From a virus, in the IMG/VR virus record IMGVR_UViG_3300025118_000134, positions 1 through 25,242 of that record: a stretch of DNA of 25,242 bases. One strand, written 5' to 3'. Shown here piece after piece: positions 18,048 through 24,889 of this stretch (within the stretch, counting starts at the first letter, position 1; each line of letters begins with the position of its first letter). Made by a program: the position numbers and the translations under genes. The notes under the pieces were generated by a model. That model saw nothing but the letters and a program-made list of their open reading frames with translations. It made no database searches and had not been told where the DNA came from.

Positions 18048-20924
18048 ATGTCTAGTATATTATCTTGCGCTTCTCATGTTTTAAATAAGAAAAGAGCTAA
18101 GGGAGAAAGAATGTCTCCGCAAAAGAAAAAGAAGGTACATGAGCGTATGACTAAAATAGCTGCTGATTGGCAAACAGGTGCAAGGTATAAAAACATAAGG
18201 GACTCTAAATATAATACATTTGAACAATTTGAGCGTATATATGAAGAAGCCACAGGAATACCCTTAGATCCAATACAGGGTGCCATACCCAATTTAAAGG
18301 ATGTTAAGAAGTTTGAGATAAGACTTCAAGAGTTTAATGGAATACTTGGTACTAAGGATGGTGCTGTAATGGCCAATCTTAAACTTCCAAGGCGTATATT
18401 AATGAGATTACCAGAACTTAATAAATATCAACAGGAATTAGTAGCTGAAACAGGATTTTTTAGAAGGGAAAATGTTGATAATAATAAACGCATAAACGAT
18501 ATATTGCATAATTTTAAAAAGTTTTCAGGTGCGTTAGGTGGAAATCCTAAGGAATATAGCCAATTAGAAGCACAATTAGAGCCAATTATTGCAAATAAAT
18601 CTGCAGGTAAAACAATAAATCGGAGTTTATACCAAGAACTAAGACATAAAAAAATGAATATGCTTACAAATGGTGCTGGTAAAGCAAATGTAATATTATC
18701 AGAAGTGTTTCAAGGTGCAAGTATACCAGAGCTTAGAAAAAAACATGGATTTGGTGCTAGAGAGGAATCTTTATTAAACAACATGAAACGTGAATGGAAT
18801 GAAGTAAGAAAGACAACCTCAACTAATTTAATAAGAGGTCTACAAAAGGTAATATCAATTAACAAGGATAGTAATATCCCTGGTATGGATAAAATACTTG
18901 CAGATATGAAAAATCGTATAAAAGAAATTGAATTTCAAAAAGTTCTCGATAAGAATGAAAAACCAATAAAGGATCTTGATTATTTTAAAGCAGACGAGCA
19001 AATGCAAATGTTTGGATTTACTGAAGGTAGTGATTATGTTGCAAAAAAGGGAAATAACTACATGGTGGCAAATAGACAATATATGCCACAATATGTATTG
19101 GGTATTCCAAAAATACTCGGAAAAATAGAGAGAGCTCTTAGAAAAGAACCCCTTGAAGGAGAAACTCTACCCGAATTAATGAAAAGTATTAGAGAAGAAG
19201 TTACCAATCTTGATGGAATCATAGATAGAGCTAAATCAAGATCTGTTGCTGATAGTGAATATAGTCTGGATCCATTCATGTTCCTAAATAAGTACGTTGG
19301 TGATGTTTCTTTGTTTAATTATAAGATACACGTAAAAGACAGTTTTAAACGTGCAACTGACACATTAATGAATGAACACTTAGCTCCTGCAAAAATAGCA
19401 AAAAATGAAACAGTTACTGAAGCATTAGAACATCATTTAAGGGTTGCTGCTGATGTATATAATACAGTTCAAAAACTTGATGCTGGTGATACTGTGGTTA
19501 GTGATAATATTATGAGAACATTAAGTGCATTAACATATTTTAGGTTATTAGGCGGCAATATGCGTAGTGCTCTTCGTAACGGTACCCAAAGAGTATATGA
19601 ATTAAATAGATGGGGATTTAAAGGATTAAAAGATGCTAGAAAGTTTTATACTGAGGCTGGTGGAACAGAGAATGCTGAACTTGCAAATAGCCAGGCTAAA
19701 AGATTTGGTCTTTTATGGTTTGATGGCAAAGAAGCGAGTTCTTCAATTCTTGATGCATTTAAAGGTAAAGGTGACATATCTGCAGCATCACAAGGAGCAT
19801 TGCAAGAATCGTTTTTAACAGGTAAGGGTTTGAAAGTAAGTGCTGAAGGTGAAATAGTAAGGTCAACCGATGGTGTTACTGATATAGTTGCTAGACAAGC
19901 ATCTAAACTATCTGATAAAGCAGCCTTTATGCATAAGGTTGTCGAGGATTGGAATAGATCAAGAACATTTAGAATGGGATTTGCTATTGCATACAAAAAT
20001 CTTCAAAACATGTCACCTGAATGGATATCTAAAAAATCAGGTATAAATATAAAAGCTGATGGTAGTAGTGAAAAAATAGCAAAATGGATGGCTAATGAAG
20101 CAGGTCAGATAGGATATAATTCAGTTCTTGACATTCATTATGAGTATGCTAGATGGGCAAAAGCCAAGGCACTACAAGGCGGGCCAGGTATAAAGGGTAG
20201 AGCAGGAACATTTCTTGGTCAGTTCATGCATTATAGATTTTCAAATTTTGATATGATGTATGATTGGTACAACAAGGCTAAGGTATCAATGAAAGCGGGT
20301 GATTTTACAAGTGAAGAAATGTTTGTAATGATGAGGTTAGGTGTTGTAACAGGAATGATCAATAATATATTTGCACCACTTACAAACATTAGAACTGATA
20401 GTGTATTAAGTAATGATGTTGCACAAACAGCAGATGCTGCATATTCATGGTTTACTACTGATAGGGAAGATCCAGAAGCTGTAAAAAAACTTGAAAAGAA
20501 AACATTTGGTCAAGGTGGTTATTATTTTCTTGGGCCTAATGTTGGTTTTCTTTTGTCTTTAGCAGAAGTAAAGAATTTTAGAGAAATGGATAGAGATGCT
20601 GTATATAGAGAAGATCTTCAATTTGTAGATGATAGAGTAAAGAAGTATAAAACACTTGCACTTATCAATTCTCAAATGGCAAGGACTTTCACATATAGTA
20701 CACCTATTCTTTATGAACGTGGTCTTATTGATGCAATGAGATTAGAAACTGGTGTATTTCCAGATCAAGATATAAAAGATATAAGAGATTCGGCTAAAAA
20801 ATGGGTAGGAAGAAATTTATATCCTGTATTTAAACAGGACTGGATGAGATATAAATACCCGAAGAGAAAGCAGCCCGCACAAAGTACGGATGCTGCTCTC
20901 CAGGCTTTAACATTACTAACTTAG
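18048..20924 (+). CDS. Large internal virion/ejection-like protein
   Basis: This 958-residue protein is helical and basic at the N-terminus (residues 13-35 are Lys-rich). Three segments look like those recurring in giant phage ejected 'polyvalent' proteins: LTYFRLLGGNMRSALRNGTQ at about 494-513, EDWNRSRTFRMGFA at about 633-646, and GTFLGQFMHYRFSNF at about 720-734. The hydrophobic stretches suggest contact with the tail channel or host membrane, but there is no signal peptide. It starts after a strong AGGAG. The stop overlaps the end of the convergent nuclease gene by nine bases. It is directly downstream of the probable virion RNA polymerase, which suggests the two are packaged and ejected together. 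The family resemblance is from memory of sequence patterns and is moderate. Confidence 0.55.
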   Translation: MSSILSCASHVLNKKRAKGERMSPQKKKKVHERMTKIAADWQTGARYKNIRDSKYNTFEQFERIYEEATGIPLDPIQGAIPNLKDVKKFEIRLQEFNGILGTKDGAVMANLKLPRRILMRLPELNKYQQELVAETGFFRRENVDNNKRINDILHNFKKFSGALGGNPKEYSQLEAQLEPIIANKSAGKTINRSLYQELRHKKMNMLTNGAGKANVILSEVFQGASIPELRKKHGFGAREESLLNNMKREWNEVRKTTSTNLIRGLQKVISINKDSNIPGMDKILADMKNRIKEIEFQKVLDKNEKPIKDLDYFKADEQMQMFGFTEGSDYVAKKGNNYMVANRQYMPQYVLGIPKILGKIERALRKEPLEGETLPELMKSIREEVTNLDGIIDRAKSRSVADSEYSLDPFMFLNKYVGDVSLFNYKIHVKDSFKRATDTLMNEHLAPAKIAKNETVTEALEHHLRVAADVYNTVQKLDAGDTVVSDNIMRTLSALTYFRLLGGNMRSALRNGTQRVYELNRWGFKGLKDARKFYTEAGGTENAELANSQAKRFGLLWFDGKEASSSILDAFKGKGDISAASQGALQESFLTGKGLKVSAEGEIVRSTDGVTDIVARQASKLSDKAAFMHKVVEDWNRSRTFRMGFAIAYKNLQNMSPEWISKKSGINIKADGSSEKIAKWMANEAGQIGYNSVLDIHYEYARWAKAKALQGGPGIKGRAGTFLGQFMHYRFSNFDMMYDWYNKAKVSMKAGDFTSEEMFVMMRLGVVTGMINNIFAPLTNIRTDSVLSNDVAQTADAAYSWFTTDREDPEAVKKLEKKTFGQGGYYFLGPNVGFLLSLAEVKNFREMDRDAVYREDLQFVDDRVKKYKTLALINSQMARTFTYSTPILYERGLIDAMRLETGVFPDQDIKDIRDSAKKWVGRNLYPVFKQDWMRYKYPKRKQPAQSTDAALQALTLLT

Positions 20925-21236
20925 ATCTAAGTATAGTTCTGCTCTTTTAATAAGGTCTAACCATTCTTCATATTCCATGATGACATAGGCTTCTCCCCTA
21001 TCTTCACGTACTAGTGCAATATCACAACAATCAGGAGGCTTAATCCATTTTGCGATACGCTTTCTTCTTTTGCACTGTACTTTATATTCTCCAATAAGGG
21101 CGTCAACCTCTTCTTCTAGTCCAAGTGACATTCCATTAGACCCATAGGCTCTTTTGGCCTTTATACCCTTATTTTTCGCTTTATTAACACATTCTCTTTC
21201 AAATGTATTTCCTTTGATCTTACTTGGATGTGTCAT
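20916..21236 (-). CDS. Hjc-like PDDEXK nuclease, possible Holliday junction resolvase
   Basis: This 106-residue protein has the compact layout of archaeal-type Hjc resolvases and related phage nucleases. KGNTFERE includes Glu13. The segment GIKAKRAYGSNG is followed by EEEVDALIG (Asp45), then VQCKRRK (Gln54-x-Lys56), then a hydrophobic strand, DIALVREDRGEAYVIM. This fits the E...D...(E/Q)xK catalytic signature, with Gln in place of the usual Glu. Such enzymes resolve branched DNA during replication or trim concatemers before packaging. It is the last gene of the - strand block. Its ATG overlaps the previous stop (ATGA), with only a weak GGAA Shine-Dalgarno sequence. A related single-strand or VRR-type nuclease is the main alternative. 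Confidence 0.7.
   Translation of the reverse strand: MTHPSKIKGNTFERECVNKAKNKGIKAKRAYGSNGMSLGLEEEVDALIGEYKVQCKRRKRIAKWIKPPDCCDIALVREDRGEAYVIMEYEEWLDLIKRAELYLDLS
20919..20932. repeat. 14-bp perfect palindrome at the convergent gene ends
   Basis: ACTTAGATCTAAGT reads the same on both strands. The + strand stop TAG (20922-20924) lies in it, and the - strand stop (20916-20918) is immediately beside it, so both genes end with near-identical bases. It has no loop and no T-run, so it is a poor intrinsic terminator. It may be a protein binding site or a by-product of two overlapping gene ends. Confidence 0.8.
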
Positions 21237-21466
21237 TTAATAGGTTCCTTAAAATACCCTACTGCTTCTGTAAGATGATATGTGTTTGCTATCAATTTTA
21301 TTCTTTCTTCTGCTTTATTTAACTTTTCTTGTACTTTATTTAAATGCTCAACTATAATGTCTGTATCTGAAAGCATTATATCTATTTTCCTTTCATATTT
21401 TCCTACCATCTCTTCAGTTTGTTTTACATATGCTTGGTCATATTCATAAGTTGCTAGGTCAGTCAT
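21233..21466 (-). CDS. Small coiled-coil protein of unknown function
   Basis: This 77-residue protein is highly helical and charged (TEEMVGKYERKIDIMLSDTD, HLNKVQEKLNKAEERIKLI), consistent with a coiled-coil dimer. I place the start at 21466 rather than at the ATG two codons upstream (21472), because GGGAG lies six bases before 21466 but directly abuts the upstream ATG. It overlaps the previous gene by eight bases and the nuclease gene by four. No family was recognised. A nuclease partner or replication accessory protein is possible from context only. Confidence 0.6.
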   Translation of the reverse strand: MTDLATYEYDQAYVKQTEEMVGKYERKIDIMLSDTDIIVEHLNKVQEKLNKAEERIKLIANTYHLTEAVGYFKEPIK

Positions 21467-21692
21467 TTTCATCTCCCGTATTATGTAGTGATATGAACTT
21501 GTATTCTACTTCATCACCAGTATTTATATTAAAATCATCAGCAGTAGTAGGCTCTCCATCTAATGCTGCCATTGCTAATGCTCTCAGTATCTCAGGGTCT
21601 TTGATATTCTTTGCATTCATTATCTGTTGTAATGCATTTCTATATCTTTCCATGTATTGTTCTACGTCCAAGAGCATCTCATTCCAGGTCAT
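21459..21692 (-). CDS. Small acidic protein of unknown function
   Basis: This 77-residue protein has an N-terminal helical half (NEMLLDVEQYMERYRNALQQ), then PEILRALAMAALDGEP, and an acidic C-terminus (FNINTGDEVEYKFISLHN). I do not recognise a family. Its start is overlapped by the stop of the 54-residue gene (ATGA), and its end overlaps the coiled-coil gene by eight bases. The Shine-Dalgarno sequence is poor (GGGA only two bases upstream), so translation probably depends on coupling. Confidence 0.6.
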   Translation of the reverse strand: MTWNEMLLDVEQYMERYRNALQQIMNAKNIKDPEILRALAMAALDGEPTTADDFNINTGDEVEYKFISLHNTGDEND

Positions 21693-21853
21693 AATCCCAG
21701 ACGGGACTTAATGATGTTTATATTTGATTTCATTTCTTGGATCGATTGTTCTACTATTCTTATTCTCTTTGATAATTTACCCTCAGCCTTGGGTTGCTCA
21801 GGTTTCTTTGAAAAGATCTTATCTTTCATCGATATTTTAGGTTTGTCTTCCAC
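21689..21853 (-). CDS. 54-residue basic protein with GTG start
   Basis: This short gene is easily missed because it starts with GTG. AGGAG sits five bases before the start and overlaps the stop codon of the preceding gene. The stop TGA overlaps the ATG of the next gene (ATGA). It fills what would otherwise be an unexplained gap in a run of overlapping genes. The product is lysine-rich at the N-terminus (EDKPKISMKDKIFSKKPEQ) and ends in an amphipathic helix (RIRIVEQSIQEMKSNINIIK). No family was recognised. DNA binding or a small inhibitor role is only a guess from its charge. Confidence 0.65.
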   Translation of the reverse strand: MEDKPKISMKDKIFSKKPEQPKAEGKLSKRIRIVEQSIQEMKSNINIIKSRLGL

Positions 21854-21861
21854 GGTAACTC

Positions 21862-22050
21862 CTATTTGTTAAGGTTGCCTAATGCAATATACATTAGTTC
21901 TGGTGTTAATCTCTTTATATTTCCTTGTTTACAACGTACAGCCATTCTTTTTACCATCATCATGGCTTCATGATCGATAAACTCAACAGCACCTTTACCT
22001 AGTTGTAATTCATTTTCTTTGAATATTTGTTTTATTTCTTTCTTTGTCAT
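21862..22050 (-). CDS. 62-residue possible histone-fold DNA-binding protein
   Basis: I start the gene at 22050, where AGGAG lies seven bases upstream. An ATG at 22116 in the same frame has no Shine-Dalgarno sequence and falls in the structured gap. The protein has a short helix (KKEIKQIFKEN), a long central helix (about residues 20-42, GAVEFIDHEAMMMVKRMAVR) and a final helix after GNIKRLTPELMYIAL (43-57). Helix-loop-long helix-loop-helix in ~62 residues, with R-x-T-P-E before the last helix, resembles a single histone fold (compare the GRKTIKAEDIELA segment of archaeal histones). The central helix looks about one turn short, so a different small helical fold is quite possible. It sits after a 239-base non-coding gap and so may head its own transcript. 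Confidence 0.55.
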   Translation of the reverse strand: MTKKEIKQIFKENELQLGKGAVEFIDHEAMMMVKRMAVRCKQGNIKRLTPELMYIALGNLNK

Positions 22051-22069
22051 TGTATTGCTCCTTAATTTA

Positions 22070-22161
22070 AAATAGCAGTATATATTTTCCCATAGATGAA
22101 GTCCCATATCTTCCATGAGTCCGACTTACACAGTCCCGTATTTCGAGGATTACTGCTATTT
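22070..22161. repeat. 11-bp perfect inverted repeat bounding 92 bases
   Basis: AAATAGCAGTA at 22070-22080 is the exact reverse complement of TACTGCTATTT at 22151-22161. As RNA the arms would close a 92-nt element. Inside, read on the - strand, GACT-GTGTA-AGTC and ATGGAAG...CTTCAT can form two further short hairpins, suggesting a three-way-junction-like fold. There is no T-loop or D-loop pattern of a tRNA. It may be a structured leader or small RNA, or a bent or cruciform DNA site. Confidence 0.6.
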
Positions 22162-22195
22162 GATAGTCAGTTGAACTTAATCAACCCGGTTATCA
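22161..22195 (+). repeat. Imperfect hairpin beside the 92-base element
   Basis: TGATAGTC (22161-22168) pairs with GGTTATCA (22188-22195), allowing two G-T pairs. Inside it GTTGA (22170-22174) pairs with TCAAC (22181-22185) around a six-base loop. The G-T pairs are only tolerated when the + strand is the RNA, which hints at a + strand transcript here. No T-run follows, so it is not a standard terminator. Confidence 0.45.
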
Positions 22196-22249
22196 GCCAA
22201 ATATAGGGAAACTCTTCAGTAGCCAACCAAAGCATTTATCACCATTTTT

Positions 22250-22268
22250 AAGTAATGTATCATTATTT
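22250..22268. repeat. Small triloop hairpin
   Basis: TAATG (22253-22257) and CATTA (22261-22265) flank a three-base loop, and further A-T and G-T pairs can extend the stem to 22250-22268. Short-stem, three-base-loop hairpins are the promoter form used by phage N4 virion polymerase on single-stranded DNA. There is no direct evidence that the different polymerase suspected in this window uses them. Confidence 0.4.
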
Positions 22269-22289
22269 ACATGGTTAATGTTAGCTCCC

Positions 22290-22472
22290 CTAGTTTTTGT
22301 TTGTCATTGCCATTGTTGAATTGATCTTTTGTATTTCATACATAAGGTGTCCCGTAACTTGCTTTTTATGGGAACCTCCTTTAGATGTTACAAGTTTAAG
22401 ACCTTCCAACAATATTTCAGTTTCTTGTATACTTTCAAATACTAGAACAGGTACTCTCATTGATTTGGCCAT
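22290..22472 (-). CDS. 60-residue protein of unknown function
   Basis: This small basic protein begins MAKSMRVPVLVFESIQETEI, a strand-helix start, followed by a Gly/Ser/Lys-rich turn (SKGGSHKKQ) and a helix (LMYEIQKINSTMAM). AGGAGG lies nine bases upstream of the ATG, the best Shine-Dalgarno sequence in the window. The start overlaps the stop of the Gp157-like gene by one base. It is the last gene before the structured gap. I recognise no family. Confidence 0.6.
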   Translation of the reverse strand: MAKSMRVPVLVFESIQETEILLEGLKLVTSKGGSHKKQVTGHLMYEIQKINSTMAMTNKN

Positions 22473-22966
22473 TATCTAAATCCTCCTACGAAGTTCTTTC
22501 TTAAAAGCCTTACTCCAGGGATATCTGTACCATCTTTTAACTCTTCTAGTATTCTTTTCTTATCAAGTTTCTTTGTTTGAACGGTTATCCAGTATTCATC
22601 AGGTATGTCATTTTCGTCTATTACTTCAACTGCACCAGCGGATTTTCTTATCTTAAGGGGATTGAAAACAGAGTTCTTGGGCATTGTCTTCAATTCTTCA
22701 TGGGATTGGATAACAAGCTGCTTAACCCGTTCATTTGTATTGTGAAGCATTTTCTTTATGTTCTTACATTTGGTCATATGTTCATCTACCATTTGCATCT
22801 TTTTTTCATTATCACGGTAGAACCAATATATACCATCTTCTTTTTGATATAATTCTACAAATAACTCTTTTATCTGTACATTGAACTGTTCAGGCTCCAT
22901 GGCCATTTCCATGTTCATCTGTTGAGTCATTATGTCAGTAGTTATCTCATTCATTGTTCTCTTCAT
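22472..22966 (-). CDS. Gp157-family protein
   Basis: This 164-residue protein has an N-terminal helical part (to about 95) with long charged helices, then the conserved C-terminal block of the Siphovirus Gp157 family: KIRKSAGAVEVIDENDIPDEY (105-125), a Lys-rich DKKRILEELKDG, and IPGVRLL (149-155). The pattern RKS..VEV.D...IP.EY...DK..L...LK.G..IPG..L is the family hallmark. Gp157-like proteins occur in phage replication and recombination modules, but their biochemical role is not well established. The start at 22966 has AGAGGA five bases upstream. The gene overlaps the preceding zinc-knuckle gene by 20 bases and the following gene by one. Confidence 0.75.
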   Translation of the reverse strand: MKRTMNEITTDIMTQQMNMEMAMEPEQFNVQIKELFVELYQKEDGIYWFYRDNEKKMQMVDEHMTKCKNIKKMLHNTNERVKQLVIQSHEELKTMPKNSVFNPLKIRKSAGAVEVIDENDIPDEYWITVQTKKLDKKRILEELKDGTDIPGVRLLRKNFVGGFR

Positions 22967-23147
22967 AATCTTCCTCTTTTCCTATTGCATCCCAATCTGG
23001 TTCAAGCAAGTCTGGGTCAAGATCTTTTCCACACATTCCACAGGTAAGTCCTTCAGGTGTGTTTGTATCCTCCTCCGTTGCTTGATATTCCATTTCATCT
23101 TTTGGATGCTGACATTCAAGTTCTTTTGTTGTTATTATTGCTATCAT
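22947..23147 (-). CDS. Small acidic zinc-knuckle protein
   Basis: This 66-residue acidic protein has Cys12-x-His14 (ECQHPKDE) and Cys36-x2-Cys39 (LTCGMCGKDL), which together could bind one zinc ion as a CH...CxxC knuckle. The C-terminus is very acidic. It overlaps the primase-helicase stop by four bases and the Gp157-like gene by 20 bases, so it is co-translated with both. A replication accessory or protein-interaction role is possible. No specific family was recognised. Confidence 0.6.
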   Translation of the reverse strand: MIAIITTKELECQHPKDEMEYQATEEDTNTPEGLTCGMCGKDLDPDLLEPDWDAIGKEEDYEENNE

Positions 23148-24889
23148 CCTACTAACCTCAATCCATCTAGTGAAAGATCCACATATAGTGTTTCTTTTTC
23201 ACGATTTGCTGTACTCTCAAGTTTTAAACCCTTTATTAAACTTTTCTCTTTTACGTCAAATAAGGGTTCCAAGGATAATACTTTATTAACATTATATGCT
23301 ACTCTAAATGAACCTTTAGAAGATGCTATGTTCATTCCTTCATGAAATGCACTTTTTGTTATCTCGCTTATGACAAATACTATCAGATCATGTTGAACTG
23401 CTAATTCTGTCAATACTTGAGATGCTTCTTCTACTTTCATGTTATTATCCTTCATTCTACTTCTTAGAAGACCAAGATGATCAACTACAAGTATTTCAGG
23501 CTTTTCAGGTAACATTTGTATGCGTTTCTCTATTTCATATGGATAACATGAGTTATAGTCAACTTGTAACCAACTAAAATCAACATCGAGTCCATTTTTC
23601 TTTCTTGAATAATGCACTTCAAGATCCTCTTCATCCCAGCCTCTCTCTATCATGATGAATCTTGACATCATCTGTCTTGGGGACATTTCTAATTCCATCA
23701 TGTAAGTGTTCTTCTTGAATGAATTTATCCAGTTCATCAGCAACATTGTTTTCATGCTCTTGGGAGGGGCTTGTAACAATACTACTTCACCAGGGTATAC
23801 AGGGAAACTCTTTACTTGTTCATATAATTGATTGAAATTTATAGGCTTGACATTACTTGCATAGAAGTCTATTAAGACATTTTCCATGTCAGTTGCTGTC
23901 ATCACAGATTGATTTTTCTTTGATTTATACAGAAAGCAAGTTTGTTGACATAATGAATCTTTAATTGAATCACTACATCCATAGTTGTAACCACTATTTT
24001 CATTAGCAGTGTAACAAGATGTTATTATCTTATCTAATTCTTCCTTAGTAAATGGTACGCTATGTTTATCGACACGTTGTCTCCAATCTTCCATTATGAG
24101 ACGAACAACACTTTCAGGATATCTCCATCTTAAATGTGAACCCAATCTTAATGCTGTCATGTGCCTACTACCTTGACCAACACCTTTTAACATTAATTGT
24201 ATACAAGTATAGTTGGTAGGATCAGGATCTCTTCCAAGTTTAGTTGTAACTATTGGTTCTTTCTTTTCTGTCTTTTTATCTCTTTCTAGTACATTAAACA
24301 CTGGATCACATTTCATTTCAGGGTATTTAAAGTCTCCTCTTGGGTGATTTTTAATACTTTCCAATGAAAATGATCTAAACTCTGTTTCTGTTAGTGGTAT
24401 TTTCCATCTCTTTGACTTGGTATTAAGAGTATTGGGAACTCTTATTATCCTTGTTTTGTCTATTACAGATGGATCAGCGTATTTATATACACCTATTCCT
24501 GTTAGCATGTCCTTTACTTTTAAATGTAGATCTTTACAAGGTTCCCATTTAAATGCAGATCCAGGTATGTTCACATGAAATCCACGTCCACTAAAGTATG
24601 TTTGGTAAGGTATTTGTTTCTTATATAATAGTTCTATTAACATAAGGGTCTTAAACTTTGCTTCATCAACATCTTTTCCATCGACATCAAGTATTAATTC
24701 ATCAGGCATGTATATCAAACCATCGAATCCAGCAAGTTTCTTCTTCTTATTGAAAAATTCTATTACATATTTATCATAGTCCCATAAGGACATAAAGGTA
24801 TCTTGGGGTGTACCTTCGAGTTGTGACATCTTGTTACTTTCATGAAAATGATGTCTGTTTGATAGGGATAAAGCGAACTCTTTGATCAT
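23144..24889 (-). CDS. Primase-helicase fusion: AEP primase domain plus RecA/RepA-like ATPase
   Basis: This 581-residue replication protein has an N-terminal archaeo-eukaryotic primase domain: ILDVDG with metal-binding Asp68 and Asp70, SGRGFHV (100-106, catalytic His105), and DPSVIDKTRIIRVPNT with Asp144 and Arg150. Residues about 225-290 look like a helical primase C-terminal linker (GVGQGSRHMTALRLG). A cysteine cluster follows (Cys292, Cys305, Cys314, Cys318), likely a metal site. From about 365 there is a RecA-like ATPase: Walker A at 374-381 reads APPKSMKT, a variant lacking the usual glycines but like the KSWKT form of RepA-type ATPases. Walker B is ILVVDH (466-471), and an SEI motif (508-510) ends a beta strand. 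It would unwind DNA and make primers at the fork. AAGGAG lies five bases upstream of the start, which overlaps the preceding stop. Confidence 0.85.
   Translation of the reverse strand: MIKEFALSLSNRHHFHESNKMSQLEGTPQDTFMSLWDYDKYVIEFFNKKKKLAGFDGLIYMPDELILDVDGKDVDEAKFKTLMLIELLYKKQIPYQTYFSGRGFHVNIPGSAFKWEPCKDLHLKVKDMLTGIGVYKYADPSVIDKTRIIRVPNTLNTKSKRWKIPLTETEFRSFSLESIKNHPRGDFKYPEMKCDPVFNVLERDKKTEKKEPIVTTKLGRDPDPTNYTCIQLMLKGVGQGSRHMTALRLGSHLRWRYPESVVRLIMEDWRQRVDKHSVPFTKEELDKIITSCYTANENSGYNYGCSDSIKDSLCQQTCFLYKSKKNQSVMTATDMENVLIDFYASNVKPINFNQLYEQVKSFPVYPGEVVLLQAPPKSMKTMLLMNWINSFKKNTYMMELEMSPRQMMSRFIMIERGWDEEDLEVHYSRKKNGLDVDFSWLQVDYNSCYPYEIEKRIQMLPEKPEILVVDHLGLLRSRMKDNNMKVEEASQVLTELAVQHDLIVFVISEITKSAFHEGMNIASSKGSFRVAYNVNKVLSLEPLFDVKEKSLIKGLKLESTANREKETLYVDLSLDGLRLVG

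Larger units (their letters stand above)
22051..22289. promoter_or_regulatory. Non-coding, structure-rich gap in the replication block
   Basis: No convincing gene was found on either strand in these 239 bases, in a region where all other genes overlap or nearly touch. It contains three inverted-repeat structures (an 11-bp repeat bounding 22070-22161, a hairpin at 22161-22195 and a small hairpin at 22250-22268) and ends at the AGGAG of the 62-residue gene. It is a candidate for a promoter region, a replication origin, a small RNA or an RNA leader. The sequence does not decide among these. Confidence 0.6.

Noticed and set aside
22051-22116. Longer N-terminus for the 62-residue protein, from the ATG at 22116
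   Set aside because: No ribosome binding site precedes it, and the extension overlaps the inverted repeat. The ATG at 22050 has AGGAG at good spacing.
22070-22161. tRNA on either strand in the inverted-repeat element
   Set aside because: The closing stem is too long, and no D-loop, anticodon arm or GTTCRANNC-like T-arm could be placed.
22220-22290. 22-residue - strand peptide MLWLATEEFPYIWLITGLIK in the gap
   Set aside because: It has only a weak GGTGAT upstream, is very short, and nothing distinguishes it from chance.
21430-23345. Several + strand open frames of 60-137 codons across the replication block
   Set aside because: They are antisense to better supported genes, are hydrophobic/Cys-Phe-rich as expected of reverse reads of AT-rich coding DNA, and lack ribosome binding sites.
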